A stretch of 64,000 bases of DNA. It comes from Gp6-AA40 sp963742105 (GTDB lineage: Bacteria > Acidobacteriota > Vicinamibacteria > Vicinamibacterales > UBA2999). The notes below the pieces were generated by a model, which worked only from the letters and a program-made list of their open reading frames with translations, did no database searches and was not told the origin of the DNA. This document shows, one piece after another, positions 27,655 through 36,664 of this stretch (its first letter is position 1; each line of letters starts with the position of its first letter). The position numbers and the translations under genes were made by a program. The stretch is taken from assembly GCA_963742105.1 (NCBI GenBank), contig CAVUKN010000004.1, forward strand, positions 558,001 through 622,000. The letters run 5' to 3'.

Positions 27655-29470
27655 CGATCCCAAGACGCTCGGTCGGGCGCGGCTGGACTTCGCGAAGGAA
27701 AGCGACATCGACGAGTTCGTCGACGATGCTCGGCAAGCTCGAACGGCACGAGATCACGCCAGAGGAATGGCGCCGCTTCCGCCTGCTCCGCGGCACCTAC
27801 GGGCAGCGCCAGGACGACGTCCAGATGCTGCGCGTCAAGATCCCGCAGGGCATCGTCAAGGCGTCACAGATGCGGGCGCTCGCCGACGTGGCCAGCCGGT
27901 ACTCGCGCGGCTTCTGTCACATCACCACGCGTCAGAACATCCAGTTCCATTTCGTGAAGCTGGCTGATGTGAGACGGCCATGCGTCGAGCTCGCCGACGA
28001 AGGGTTGACCAGCCGCGAGGCGTGCGGCAACTCGGTCCGCAACATCACGGGCTGTCCCTACACCGGGACGTCGGCGACGGAAATCTTCGACGTGACGCGG
28101 TACGCCGAAGCGATGACGCGGTATTTCCTGCGCCATCCGCTCAGCGGCGTGCTGCCGCGCAAGTTCAAGATCGCGTTCGAAGGCTGCGCCGAGGATCACG
28201 CGCTGGCGTCGATCAACGACATCGGCTTCCGTGCGCGCATCGTTGACGGACAGCGTGGCTTCCGCGTCACGGTCGCTGGCGGCACGTCGATCCTGCCGGT
28301 ATCCGGTTACGTCATCCGCGAGTTCATGCCGGTCGAGGAGATGTTCGAGGTGTCGGAAGCCGTCGTTCGCGTCTTCCACCGGTTCGGGGACTACGAACAT
28401 CGGCAGCGCAACCGCCTGAAGTTCGTGGTCAAGGCACTCGGCTGGGATGTGTTCAAGGCGCGGTTCGAGGAGTGCCTGGTCGAGTTCCGCGCCGAAGGCG
28501 GCGCCAAGCTGCCGTTCGACCCAGACGACCTGCGTTCGGAGCAGGCGCCCGACTGGCAGCCGTCAACGCCTCCATCGGTGCAGGCGGTGAGCCTGACGGC
28601 CACAACGGCACTGTCGGGGCCCGGCATCATGCCGAACAGCGTCAAGCTGACGCCGTTGCCGGATACGTATCTGCGCTGGATGCGCCGGAACGTCTGGGCC
28701 GCAGAAGCAGGACGGCTACTGCCATGTCACCGTGCGGCTGCCGCTCGGCGACTTCACGGCAGGCCAGATGCGCGTGCTCGCCGATCTCGCCGAGGCCTAC
28801 AGCGACGGCACGATGCGGCTGACGGTCGATCAGAACGTGCTGTACCGCTGGGTGCGCCGCGAGAACGTTGACGGGTTCTACGAGCGATTGAATGCAGCCG
28901 GCCTCGGTGCGCCGGACGCCAACACGCTCAGCGACGTCATCAGCTGCCCGGGTGCCGAGAGCTGTCGCCTGGCGGTGACGCAGTCGCGCGGACTCGGCCG
29001 GCTATTGACCGAGCATCTCAGCGCGCGCCCCGACGTCGTCGATGCGGTGCCTGGCCGGATCAAGATCAGCGGTTGCCCGAACGGATGCGGCCAGCATCAT
29101 GTCGGGTCGATCGGATTCCAGGGGAGCGTCCGGAAGGTCGCCGGTCGGGCGATTCCGCAGTATTTCGTGCTCGTCGGCGGAGGCTGCTCCGACGAGGGAA
29201 CCGCCCATTTCGGCAAGGTGGTGTCCAAGGTTCCCGGTCAATCGCCTGACCGAGGCGACCGATCGCCTGTTGAACCTGTATCGCGAGCAGAAGCAGGACG
29301 GCGAGGAACTCGGCGCATTCTTCCGGCGGATTCCGCCTGCGACGGCAACCGCGGCGCTGAACGATCTCGCACAACTGCTTCCGACCGAGGTCACGGATGC
29401 CGATCTCGTCGACCTCGGCGAGTCGCACACGTTCAATCCGGAGGTGATGGACGGCGAGTGCTCGGCCTAG
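27641..29470 (+). pseudogene. ferredoxin-type nitrite/sulfite reductase, three frameshifts
   Basis: Repaired, about 610 residues. The ferrite-like half domains are visible (GFCHITTRQNIQFHFV; CGNSVRNITGCPYTG; RLTVDQNVLYRWV), and the siroheme-[4Fe-4S] ligands appear as CPGAESC and, 40-odd residues later, CPNGCGQHH. Shifts lie near 27725, 28705 and 29240. It reduces nitrite to ammonia or sulfite to sulfide by six electrons; sequence alone does not decide between them. Location directly after siroheme genes supports an assimilatory role. Confidence 0.88.
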
Positions 29471-29494
29471 CCGCCTGCACACTTTTGCAAATTC

Positions 29495-29536
29495 AGACCG
29501 GGTCTGGTTTTTCGATCGAAAAACCAGACCCGGTCT
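29495..29536. terminator. perfect 42-nt palindrome, bidirectional terminator
   Basis: Arms of 21 bp without mismatch meet at TCGATCGA; each arm contains AGACCGGGTCT followed by a T/A run, so an RNA from either strand ends with U residues. It lies between the convergent reductase and ATPase genes and touches the ATPase stop codon. A related palindrome is at 35015. Confidence 0.88.
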
Positions 29537-31938
29537 AGTTTTCCGGCAGCCAGGCGAGCGCCACGAGCCGGACGTCGACGTTGCCCCGCTTCGGTTTCAA
29601 TTCCACGCGTCTCGATCTCGGGATCGGTCGTTCCCGCGATGGCACCCGCCTCCGCTTCGATCTGCTGCTGTAGCGCCGCCAGTTCCTGCTGAGCGAGCGT
29701 GAGCCGTTCCTGCGCAGACGCGACGTCCTCGGTTTCCTTCATCGACCGGCCGACACCGCGCGCAACGGTCGTCGCCCGGCCGAGCGTCGAGGCCGACATC
29801 GCCTTGCGACCGAGGAACGCGCCAAGGATGGTGGCGCCAACCGACACTGCGGTCTGGAGACGCTGCTGCGTCACCTGCTGCTGCTCGCGGGAGATGGCTT
29901 CTTCGGCCTTGCGGACCTTCTCGGTGGCGCGCGCGACCTTCGTTGCGTAGCTCGCTCGCAGCTTCTCGACCTCGGCATCGCGGGCTTCGCGTCGCGCCAT
30001 CTGCACGCGCATCGCGGAAGTCGCGCTCCGATTCGCCGGCTGTCGACGTCAGTTTCAGCGCCCGCGCGGAGTAGATCGTCAGCGGTCGCGAGCGGACGAC
30101 CCAATCCACGAAGTCGCGACTCCACCCGGCGTAGCGCTTCGCGTCGAGCGCGACTCCTGGCGGTGCGGAGAACGTGGCATCAGGAGGCGGCGAGGTGGCG
30201 AGATCCTGCGGTCCGACCGGGGCGTCGCGGGCGTTTTCCCAGTCGATTGGCACCGCACCCGTCGTGAACGGGGCGATGGCATTCACCTCCTGCACGACGT
30301 CGATCCCGCGTTTCGCGTCGGTGTACTGCACTTTCGCGGAACCGTACAGCGCGGCGGAGTGTTCGGTGGCGCCGGTCGCCGGCACGAAGACCTCCTGGAT
30401 GCCCGACGGCACGATGGGCCTGCTTGTCCCCGCGCCGGCGGCGGACTTCGGGCTGCGCGCCAGGGACGGCGAAACCTCGGGATCGGGTGCTGGAGCTTGG
30501 GAGTTGGTTTTGGGCGCCGAGAGCTGAGCGCTGGGAGTTGGCTGCATCTTTGTCAGCTTGCGCAACTCGTCACGTCCCAGCGGCCCTCGCAGGTACGAGA
30601 GCGTCCAACGGGTCTCGAACACGACGGGTTCGTGCTCGTGCACGTTGTGCATCAGGAACACACGGCTGCCGAGAGCAGACAGTGTCGAATCAAGTGTGGC
30701 CCGATCGAATCCGCCGGCCACGCCATCCAGTCCGTCCAGCACGCGAGCCTTGTCGCGCTCCGTCTGCAGCTTTCCGAGAAACCACGTGCCGGTGTTCGAC
30801 AGCGCCTTGTAATCGAGATCCACCGGGTTCTGGGTCGCCAGCATGATGCCGACGCCGTACGCGCGCGCCTGCTTCAGCAGGGTCAGCAGCGGCGCCTTCG
30901 ATGGCGGGTTGGCGACCGGCGGCAGATAGCCGAACACCTCGTCCATGTAGATCAGCGCCCGCAGCGATGTCGTCCCGCGTTGCCGCCGCGTCCACTCGAC
31001 GAGTGCGTTGAACAGCAGGGACACGACAAGCATGCGTTCGGCGTCGCCGAGATGAGCGATCGACACGATGGCAACGCGCGGCTTTCCATCGCTGCCGTAG
31101 AGCATGGCGCCGGGATCCAGCGGAACCCCCTCGAGCCAGACGTCGAAACCTGGCGCCGCCAGTACGCTGTTGAATCGCAGCGCGAGCTCCTGCCGTTCCT
31201 TCGCGGGGAAGAACGTTTCGAGGTCGAGCACGCCGACGCGATCGAACGACGGCCGCTGGATCTGCCGCACCAGCCACGGCAGGTCAGCCGCATCTTCAGC
31301 CGTGGCGCGCGCGAGAATCGTTGCGAGCAGAGTGCGTTCGCGAGCTGTGGCCCTCCGCGTCGGTGACGCCGGCAAGGGCGAGCAGGCTGTCCGCCGTGCT
31401 GGCAAGACGTGCCGACGAATCCTCGCTGTCTTCGTCTGGTTGCACTCGCCAGCGACTTGAGCAGCGCGAGCGGCGTTCCGGCTCGACTCCCTGGCGTGAA
31501 GACCGTCACGTTTGCCGCCGCCTTGAATCGCGCGATGCGATCGCCGTCCTCGCCCCACTCGGCGAGTCCCTTCTTCCACGTGTCAGCCTGCTGCGCCGCG
31601 AACGCGTCGGGTCGAGGCCCCTGGCACTGGCATCGGATGGATCGACCCACGGCGCGAAGTCGCTGCCGGTCAGCGACGGAAACGTGAGCAGCAGGTTGGA
31701 AAGGTCGCCCTTGGGATCGATCGCCAGCACCGGGATGTTGTCGATCGCGGCCTCTTCGATCACAGTGAGGCCGAGACCGGTCTTCCCGCTTCCGGTCATG
31801 CCCACGCAGACAGCATGAGTAACCAGATCCTTGGCGTCGTACAGGACCAGGCTCATCGCGACGGCGGCGTGCAGACAGGTCGTACCGCTTGCCGAGATAG
31901 AAGAGGCCGAGTTGTTCGAACTGCTGCATCGCCCGCAT
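29535..31938 (-). pseudogene. HerA/DUF87-like ATPase with coiled-coil tail, several frameshifts
   Basis: The start region reads QQFEQLGLFYLGKRYD. A Walker A loop follows, VGMTGSGKTGLG, then VLAIDPKGDLSNLLLTFP. The long clean middle has the Walker B-like ALIYMDEVFGYLPP, the sensor ATQNPVDLDYKALSNTG and LMHNVHEHEPVVFETRW. The C-terminal part is a linker rich in Ala/Pro/Ser, a domain in DUF-like style (DWVVRSRPLTIY) and a long coiled coil (EVEKLRASYATKVARATEKV). At least five shifts. HerA-like ATPases move DNA or protein; no nuclease NurA neighbour is present. About 800 residues repaired. Confidence 0.78.
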
Positions 31939-32107
31939 TATGCCCGCAACGGCGTGGCGGCTCAGCCAGCGCTGGCGTATCTCTTGGATCCGTGTCCGAC
32001 TGGCCGGCTTGTCGGCCGACGTGCGCTGACCGGCGCGCAGCATTCGAATCGACGCTGATTGAGCCGAAGTAGCGCCACCCGACCATCCCTATCAGGCAGG
32101 AGATCCC

Positions 32108-32350
32108 ATGGCCGATCGCAGACGAGGAGAAAGCAAGGAGATCAAGAAGGACCAGCAGGTGCGGCGTGAGGTGCTCGGCGAAATCGGATCCGAAATCGCA
32201 CAGGACGGCACTGAACCGCTCTACCGCAACCCGAATCGGGATCAGTCGCGTGGCGATTGGGATCGCACCGGCCGCCGCACCGACGAACACCAGAGCCGGG
32301 ATACGGGCCGTGACGGTGACGACGGCCTGCGCCCCCCTGAAAGCGACTGA
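32108..32350 (+). CDS. small highly charged hypothetical protein
   Basis: 80 residues, very hydrophilic, rich in Arg, Asp, Gly and Gln (MADRRRGESKEIKKDQQVRR). A good ribosome site (AGGAG, 32097-32101) stands seven bases before the ATG, which is the main reason to accept it. It is probably disordered in solution. No function can be assigned; similar charged proteins are often stress-related. Confidence 0.55.
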   Translation: MADRRRGESKEIKKDQQVRREVLGEIGSEIAQDGTEPLYRNPNRDQSRGDWDRTGRRTDEHQSRDTGRDGDDGLRPPESD

Positions 32351-32356
32351 CGCGGT

Positions 32357-32856
32357 TCAGGCGGTCACACGAGTCAAGGTGACGGGCGGCGCAGCGAGGA
32401 ATCGCTCCAGCCGCTCGTCCATCTGCCGTTCTTCCTCGAGCGTGCGCAACAGCAACTCGCAGCTGACTGCGTCGCTCAGTCTCGTCGCATATGCGACCGC
32501 TCCGCCGTAGGCAGCCATCTCGTAATGCCCGATCCGGCGGCCCGCGTTGACCAGTGCCAGGTCGAGCAGGTTGCCGCGATCGAGGCACGACTGCCGCAGC
32601 CGTGCTTCTTCCACCAGACCGCGAATGGCTGGCGCGGTGGTCGGCCGCCGGCGTTCGTCAAGGTGGTCGAAAATCTCCTGGAGCCGGTGCGACCTGACAG
32701 ATGTGTCGTCCGATAGTGTGCTTCGAATGCGTCGCGCAGCGAATCACTGCTCGATCGTGCCGCCATCAGCGGCAGCTGACGCAGGATCTCCTGTTCCGAC
32801 TCGAAGATGTCGGAGAGTTCGACGACGTACAGCTCGCGGATTCTGGTCAACGGCAT
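32357..32856 (-). CDS. DUF892 ferritin-like protein (YciF type), two frameshifts
   Basis: Starts MPLTRIRELYVVELSDIFESEQEILRQLP, the typical first helix of DUF892 proteins, with glutamates for a di-iron site. It ends IGHYEMAAYGGAVAYATRL and LLLRTLEEERQMDERLERFL in another frame. Shifts near 32695 and 32615 join to about 165 residues, the family norm. Members form four-helix bundles induced by stress. It faces the small charged protein, with their ends six bases apart. Confidence 0.82.
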
Positions 32857-32927
32857 GCGGTCGGTGCCGGCATTGCATGATGCTTGCCGGGCACGTGTTA
32901 TCGTTCGACTATTGATGAGCAGGGTGG

Positions 32928-33935
32928 GTGGCGGCCAGATTTGAGTCTCTCGACCCCGAAATCCGCGGTGTGCTCGGCAAGAAAGTCAGCGAGCTGGGTC
33001 TGCGGCTGGAGGGATCACCGGTCGAAGGCTACGTTCGCGAACTCTACAAGGAGCTCGACCGCCGCGGCGTGCGCAAGTTCCGGCCCGTCTGCTATCTCAC
33101 CGACGAGTGGGGGTGCCCGGACCAGCAACCGGTGCTCGGCATCCCGTTCTATCTGGCCGACCCCAAGCTGCGGACGCTGGAGAAGGCGGTCGACACGCTC
33201 GAGAGCGAGCGCCAGATCATGATGTACATGCGCCACGAGGCAGGGCATGTCTTCAACTACGCGTATCGCCTCTACACGACGCCGGAATGGCGGCGGCTGT
33301 TCGGTCCGTTTTTCCGTTCCTATCGCGACGACTACCGGCCCGTGCCGTTCAGCAAGAAGTACGTCCGTCACATCGAGGGGTGGTACGCGCAGAAGCATCC
33401 CGACGAGGACTTTGCCGAAACCTTTGCAGTCTGGCTGACGCCGCGGAGTCCGTGGCGGCGCCAGTACAAGGGATGGCCGGCGATGCAGAAGCTCCGATAC
33501 GTCGAACGAGTGGCACGCGCGCTGGCCGACGTCGAGCCGATCGTGAAGACGGGAGAGGTGGATATCACCCCGGACGACATCAGCGTCACCGTCGAGCAGT
33601 TCTACGAGCAGGCGGCGCACGAGCGTCAGGCGCGGATCGATATCGCGCTCGATGCCCACCTCGGACAGATCTTTCTCACGCGACGACGCCGCGAGTCGCG
33701 TCCGGCCGCCGACATCGTCAGCCGGCACCGTCCGGAGCTGGTGGAGAAGATCACCTACTGGACCGGCGTGCAGCGTCCAATCGTGCGCGGGCTGATCGAT
33801 TCCATCTGCCGGACGTGCGAGCGGATGAAACTATGGGGCGAGGTTGGAGAGGAAGCGCGCTACCTCGTGGAAGTTACAGTGCTGGCGACGACGCTGGCGA
33901 TGAATTTTCTGACGCGCGGGCAATTCGAGCACTAG
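32928..33935 (+). CDS. putative zinc-binding metallopeptidase
   Basis: 335 residues. The gluzincin-like HEAGHVFNY at about residue 104 provides two zinc histidines and the catalytic glutamate; DEDFAETFAVWLTP some 55 residues later supplies the likely third ligand. The region PVPFSKKYVRHIEGWYAQKHP is characteristic of a conserved putative zinc-peptidase family of unknown substrate. There is no signal peptide, so it is cytoplasmic. The start used is GTG 32928. An ATP-grasp ligase follows in the same direction 58 bases later, with a hairpin between. Confidence 0.78.
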   Translation: MAARFESLDPEIRGVLGKKVSELGLRLEGSPVEGYVRELYKELDRRGVRKFRPVCYLTDEWGCPDQQPVLGIPFYLADPKLRTLEKAVDTLESERQIMMYMRHEAGHVFNYAYRLYTTPEWRRLFGPFFRSYRDDYRPVPFSKKYVRHIEGWYAQKHPDEDFAETFAVWLTPRSPWRRQYKGWPAMQKLRYVERVARALADVEPIVKTGEVDITPDDISVTVEQFYEQAAHERQARIDIALDAHLGQIFLTRRRRESRPAADIVSRHRPELVEKITYWTGVQRPIVRGLIDSICRTCERMKLWGEVGEEARYLVEVTVLATTLAMNFLTRGQFEH

Positions 33936-33940
33936 GACTC

Positions 33941-33976
33941 CGGGAGTCGGTTTGCAGAACACGCAACCGACTCCCG
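33941..33976 (+). promoter_or_regulatory. intergenic hairpin between peptidase and ligase genes
   Basis: Stem of 14 bp with one bulge: 33941-33955 (CGGGAGTCGGTTTGC) pairs with 33963-33976, loop AGAACAC. No T run follows, so it is not a classical terminator; it could stabilise or process the mRNA. The sequence GGGAGTCGG recurs before plsC (about 36604-36645). Confidence 0.6.
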
Positions 33977-33993
33977 CATTCCCCACCGATACC

Positions 33994-35013
33994 ATGGGCA
34001 AACTGAAGATCATCGTGCTCTACGACCGGGTCCTGGTCGATGAAGAGGAGCCGGCCGCGGCCAGCGACAAGTCTCCGGTCACCCGCTCGCTCGACAAGAA
34101 AGAAGTCGAGGAGGAGGTGGCGGAGGCGCTGACCAAGCTCGGTCACGAACCGCAGTTGCACGAGCTCGATGGCACCGCAAAGAGCCTGCTGGCGCTCACG
34201 CGCATGGAATGCGACCTGGTCTTCAACCTGACTGAGTCGTTCGCCGACGACGACACCGCGGACTTCAAGATCGCCGGTTTCCTCGAACTGATTGGCAAGA
34301 AGTACACCGGGTCCGGCACCCACGGCCTGATGCTGGCGCAGGACAAGGCAATCGCCAAGAAAATCTTCGCGTTTCACGGCATCCACACGCCCGTATTCGC
34401 CAAGTCATATCGCGGGCGCCTCGATTTCTCGCACGACCTGCAGTTTCCCGTGATCGTGAAGCCGGCTCGCGAAGACGGGTCGATCGGCATCGAATTCAGC
34501 GCGGTGGTCAGTTCTATCCGCGAGTTGATGGAGCGGATGGACTGGCTTCATGCCAACTTCGACTCGCCGGTTCTGATCGAGGAATACATCGACGGTCGCG
34601 AGATGTACGTCGGGGTGCTCGGCAACGACAAGCCCGAAGCGTTGCCGGTGATCGAGCTGGATCTGTCGAAGCTGCCGGACGGGACACCGCGGATTGCCGC
34701 CGCCGAAGTGAAGTGGGGGAAGGGAACTCGCGCCTACCGCGACACGAAGTCGGTCGTGCCCACCAATCTCCCCGAGGAGACGGTCACGTCGCTTCAACAG
34801 ACGGCGCTGGCGGCGTATCAGGCGCTGGAGCTGCGCGATTACGGCCGTGTGGACATGCGGCTGCAGCCGGATGGGCGCGTGCAGGTGATCGAGGTCAATC
34901 CGAACCCGTGGCTCAGCTCGCGCGCGGAACTGGCGATGGCAGCGCGGAAGGCCGGTCGGACTTACCCGCAGTTGGTGGGAGAGATCGTTGATTTGGCGAT
35001 CGCGCGCGCGTAA
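33994..35013 (+). CDS. ATP-grasp ligase, D-Ala-D-Ala ligase-like
   Basis: 339 residues from ATG 33994. The N-terminal domain begins KLKIIVLYDR, and the ATP-grasp core shows FPVIVKPAREDGSIGIE (P-loop-like), SPVLIEEYIDGREMYVGVLG, YGRVDMRLQPDGRVQVIEVN and NPWLSSRAE for Mg-ATP. It resembles D-alanine-D-alanine ligases but differs from Ddl in the N-terminal half (a charged insert VDEEEPAAASDK), and no mur genes are nearby. It probably joins a carboxylate to an amine; acceptor unknown. Pairing with the peptidase suggests a shared peptide substrate. Confidence 0.85.
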   Translation: MGKLKIIVLYDRVLVDEEEPAAASDKSPVTRSLDKKEVEEEVAEALTKLGHEPQLHELDGTAKSLLALTRMECDLVFNLTESFADDDTADFKIAGFLELIGKKYTGSGTHGLMLAQDKAIAKKIFAFHGIHTPVFAKSYRGRLDFSHDLQFPVIVKPAREDGSIGIEFSAVVSSIRELMERMDWLHANFDSPVLIEEYIDGREMYVGVLGNDKPEALPVIELDLSKLPDGTPRIAAAEVKWGKGTRAYRDTKSVVPTNLPEETVTSLQQTALAAYQALELRDYGRVDMRLQPDGRVQVIEVNPNPWLSSRAELAMAARKAGRTYPQLVGEIVDLAIARA

Positions 35014-35014
35014 A

Positions 35015-35068
35015 AAAACCAGACCGGGTCTAGTTTTCGCGGGCGAAAACTAGACCCGGTCTGGTTTT
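35015..35068. terminator. 26-bp perfect inverted repeat, bidirectional terminator
   Basis: Arms 35015-35040 and 35043-35068 pair perfectly around GG, each arm carrying AGACCGGGTCTAGTTTTC and ending in an A/T run. It lies between the ligase (ends 35013) and the convergent methyltransferase (ends 35085) and shares its core with the palindrome at 29495. Confidence 0.9.
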
Positions 35069-35084
35069 CAGATCGCAGAGTCTG

Positions 35085-35648
35085 CTACGGGATCTTCCAC
35101 AGGAACAGAGTCCGCGTCGTGCCCTGCTGATCGCGGAAGGTGTCGACTTTCTGCGGCTCCCAGTCACCCATGCCGAAATTGTGCGCGACGATTCGCGTGC
35201 CAGGCTTGAGCTGTGACTGCAGGTGGGGACGCAGCTTCACGTTGGATGCGGCGAGCAGGTAGAGCGTAACGACGGTGGCGTCCGAGACGTCTGCCGTCAT
35301 CGCGTCTTCGAGCTTGAACGTCACCCGATCGGCCACACCGGCGGCTGTCGCGTTCGCCCGCGCCTGCTCGATCAACGCCGGATCGATGTCGACGCCGACA
35401 CCGCGGGCGCCGAACGTCTTCGCGGCCGCGATGACGATCCGTCCATCGCCTGATCCGAGGTCATAGACGACGTCAGTGGGTCCGACTGCGGCAAGCCGCA
35501 GCATCCGATCGACGACGTCCGACGGCGTCGCCACGAACGGCGCGAGCTTCGTCTGTGCGACGACCGTGGCGGTCAGCGCCAGCGTTGAGATGAACGCCGT
35601 GGTCAGACGCCTCAGCGGTTTCCTAGATGGCGACGTCTCGGTCCTCAC
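35085..35648 (-). CDS. exported-looking SAM-dependent methyltransferase
   Basis: 187 residues. The N-terminus is a typical signal peptide (RKPLRRLTTAFISTLALTATVVAQ). It is followed by a class I methyltransferase fold: motif I VYDLGSGDGRIVIAAAK, acidic end of strand 2 GVGVDIDPALIEQA and motif III-like VTLYLLAASNVKLRP. An exported SAM enzyme is odd because SAM is cytoplasmic. Similar fusions of signal and fold are known in soil bacteria without a known role. It may instead be membrane-anchored or have lost enzymatic use. Confidence 0.8.
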   Translation of the reverse strand: MRTETSPSRKPLRRLTTAFISTLALTATVVAQTKLAPFVATPSDVVDRMLRLAAVGPTDVVYDLGSGDGRIVIAAAKTFGARGVGVDIDPALIEQARANATAAGVADRVTFKLEDAMTADVSDATVVTLYLLAASNVKLRPHLQSQLKPGTRIVAHNFGMGDWEPQKVDTFRDQQGTTRTLFLWKIP

Positions 35649-35785
35649 CGCTGCCTCTCGGCCAAATCCTGTCGAATCTGTAATTTACCGACATACCCAT
35701 TGCGGATTTTGCGGCAGGCGCCAGGCTGAACGGGCGCGGAGACGGGCCGAATGGTCGAAATCTGCTGTTTTTCGGCCCAAATCCG

Positions 35786-35815
35786 TTGATGCATGTGGGG
35801 CATGTGGGCTATACT
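35786..35815 (+). promoter_or_regulatory. sigma-70-like promoter of carD
   Basis: TTGATG (35786-35791), an 18-nt spacer and TATACT (35810-35815) precede carD; transcription would begin near 35822 and leave an untranslated leader of about 98 nt. Confidence 0.65.
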
Positions 35816-35836
35816 CGTGAGTGCTGCTTCCGGCGC

Positions 35837-35876
35837 CCTTCGGTAGGCTCAGGGCGTCCTGAGCGTGTCGAGTGGC
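35837..35876. repeat. widespread palindromic GGCTCAGGG/CCTGAGC repeat in the carD leader
   Basis: An imperfect inverted repeat in which CCTTCGGTAGGCTCAGGGCG meets TCCTGAGCGTGTCGAG. Its conceptual translation gives LSLPKGA-like words, the known trace of a repeat spread through many environmental genomes. It lies in the transcribed leader of carD. Confidence 0.65.
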
Positions 35877-35919
35877 CGCGAGACCGGTCCTTCCACAACC
35901 TACCTGCAACGGGGGAAAC

Positions 35920-36522
35920 GTGACATTTCAGGTCGGCGACAAGGTCATCTACCCGAACCACGGGCTCGGTATCGTCGAACGCGTTGAAGAAAAGACAATT
36001 CTAGGCACTACCTGCGGTTTCTTTCACTTACGGATCGTGGCCAACGACACGACCGTGCTCGTCCCCGTCGCCAACGTCGACAACGTCGGCCTGCGCAAGG
36101 CCATCACCGATGAAGAAGTCGAACGGCTGTTCGGCCTGTTGAGCGACGGCAAGATCGACAATCACCAGAACTGGAAAGGCCGCTTCAAGGACAATTCCGA
36201 CAAGATGCGCACCGGCTCGATCTACGACATGGCCGACGTGCTCAAGAGTCTCACATTCCTCAGCAAATCGAAGAGTCTCTCGTTCCGCGAGAAGCGGATG
36301 CTCGACCGCGCCAAAGCGCTCATCATTTCCGAAATTTCCGAGGTGATGCGGCAGAAGGCGAACGACGTCGAAGCCCGCGTTGACGCGTCCCTGGAGAAAT
36401 GTTTCGTGGTCAAGGCGCGCAACCTGGCGCGCGCCACCGCACGGGGCAAGGTAGTCAAGCCGGCGAAGGCTGCGGTGGTCACCGCGGTCGTGGCGCCGCG
36501 CCGCGCTGCCCGCGCCTCGTAG
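35920..36522 (+). CDS. carD: CarD-family RNA polymerase-binding regulator
   Basis: 200 residues from GTG 35920 (VTFQVGDKVIYPNHGLGIVE), the standard start of the CarD RNA polymerase interaction domain (Tudor-like, about 1-60). The helical DNA-binding part carries NWKGRFKDNSDKM, SLSFREKRMLDRAKALIISEI. A basic C-terminal tail of about 30 residues (RATARGKVVKPAKAAVVTA) is longer than in the core family. CarD stabilises open promoter complexes, especially at rRNA promoters. A GGGGGA stretch precedes the start, and a good terminator follows. Confidence 0.93.
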   Translation: MTFQVGDKVIYPNHGLGIVERVEEKTILGTTCGFFHLRIVANDTTVLVPVANVDNVGLRKAITDEEVERLFGLLSDGKIDNHQNWKGRFKDNSDKMRTGSIYDMADVLKSLTFLSKSKSLSFREKRMLDRAKALIISEISEVMRQKANDVEARVDASLEKCFVVKARNLARATARGKVVKPAKAAVVTAVVAPRRAARAS

Positions 36523-36559
36523 ATCGTTCACGAGCCCTTCGTCTCCGCTCCTCTTCGCC

Positions 36560-36589
36560 CGCCCGGACTCGCCGTCCGGGCGTTTTTTT
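36560..36589 (+). terminator. intrinsic terminator after carD
   Basis: Nine-base stem CGCCCGGAC / GTCCGGGCG (36560-36568 and 36574-36582), loop of five, then seven T residues (36583-36589). Confidence 0.92.
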
Positions 36590-36664
36590 GTACGGACCTC
36601 CGTGGAGTCGGGCTGGCAGCATCCTTCAACCGACTCCCGGAGTCGTCTCCGGCATTTTGCACCG

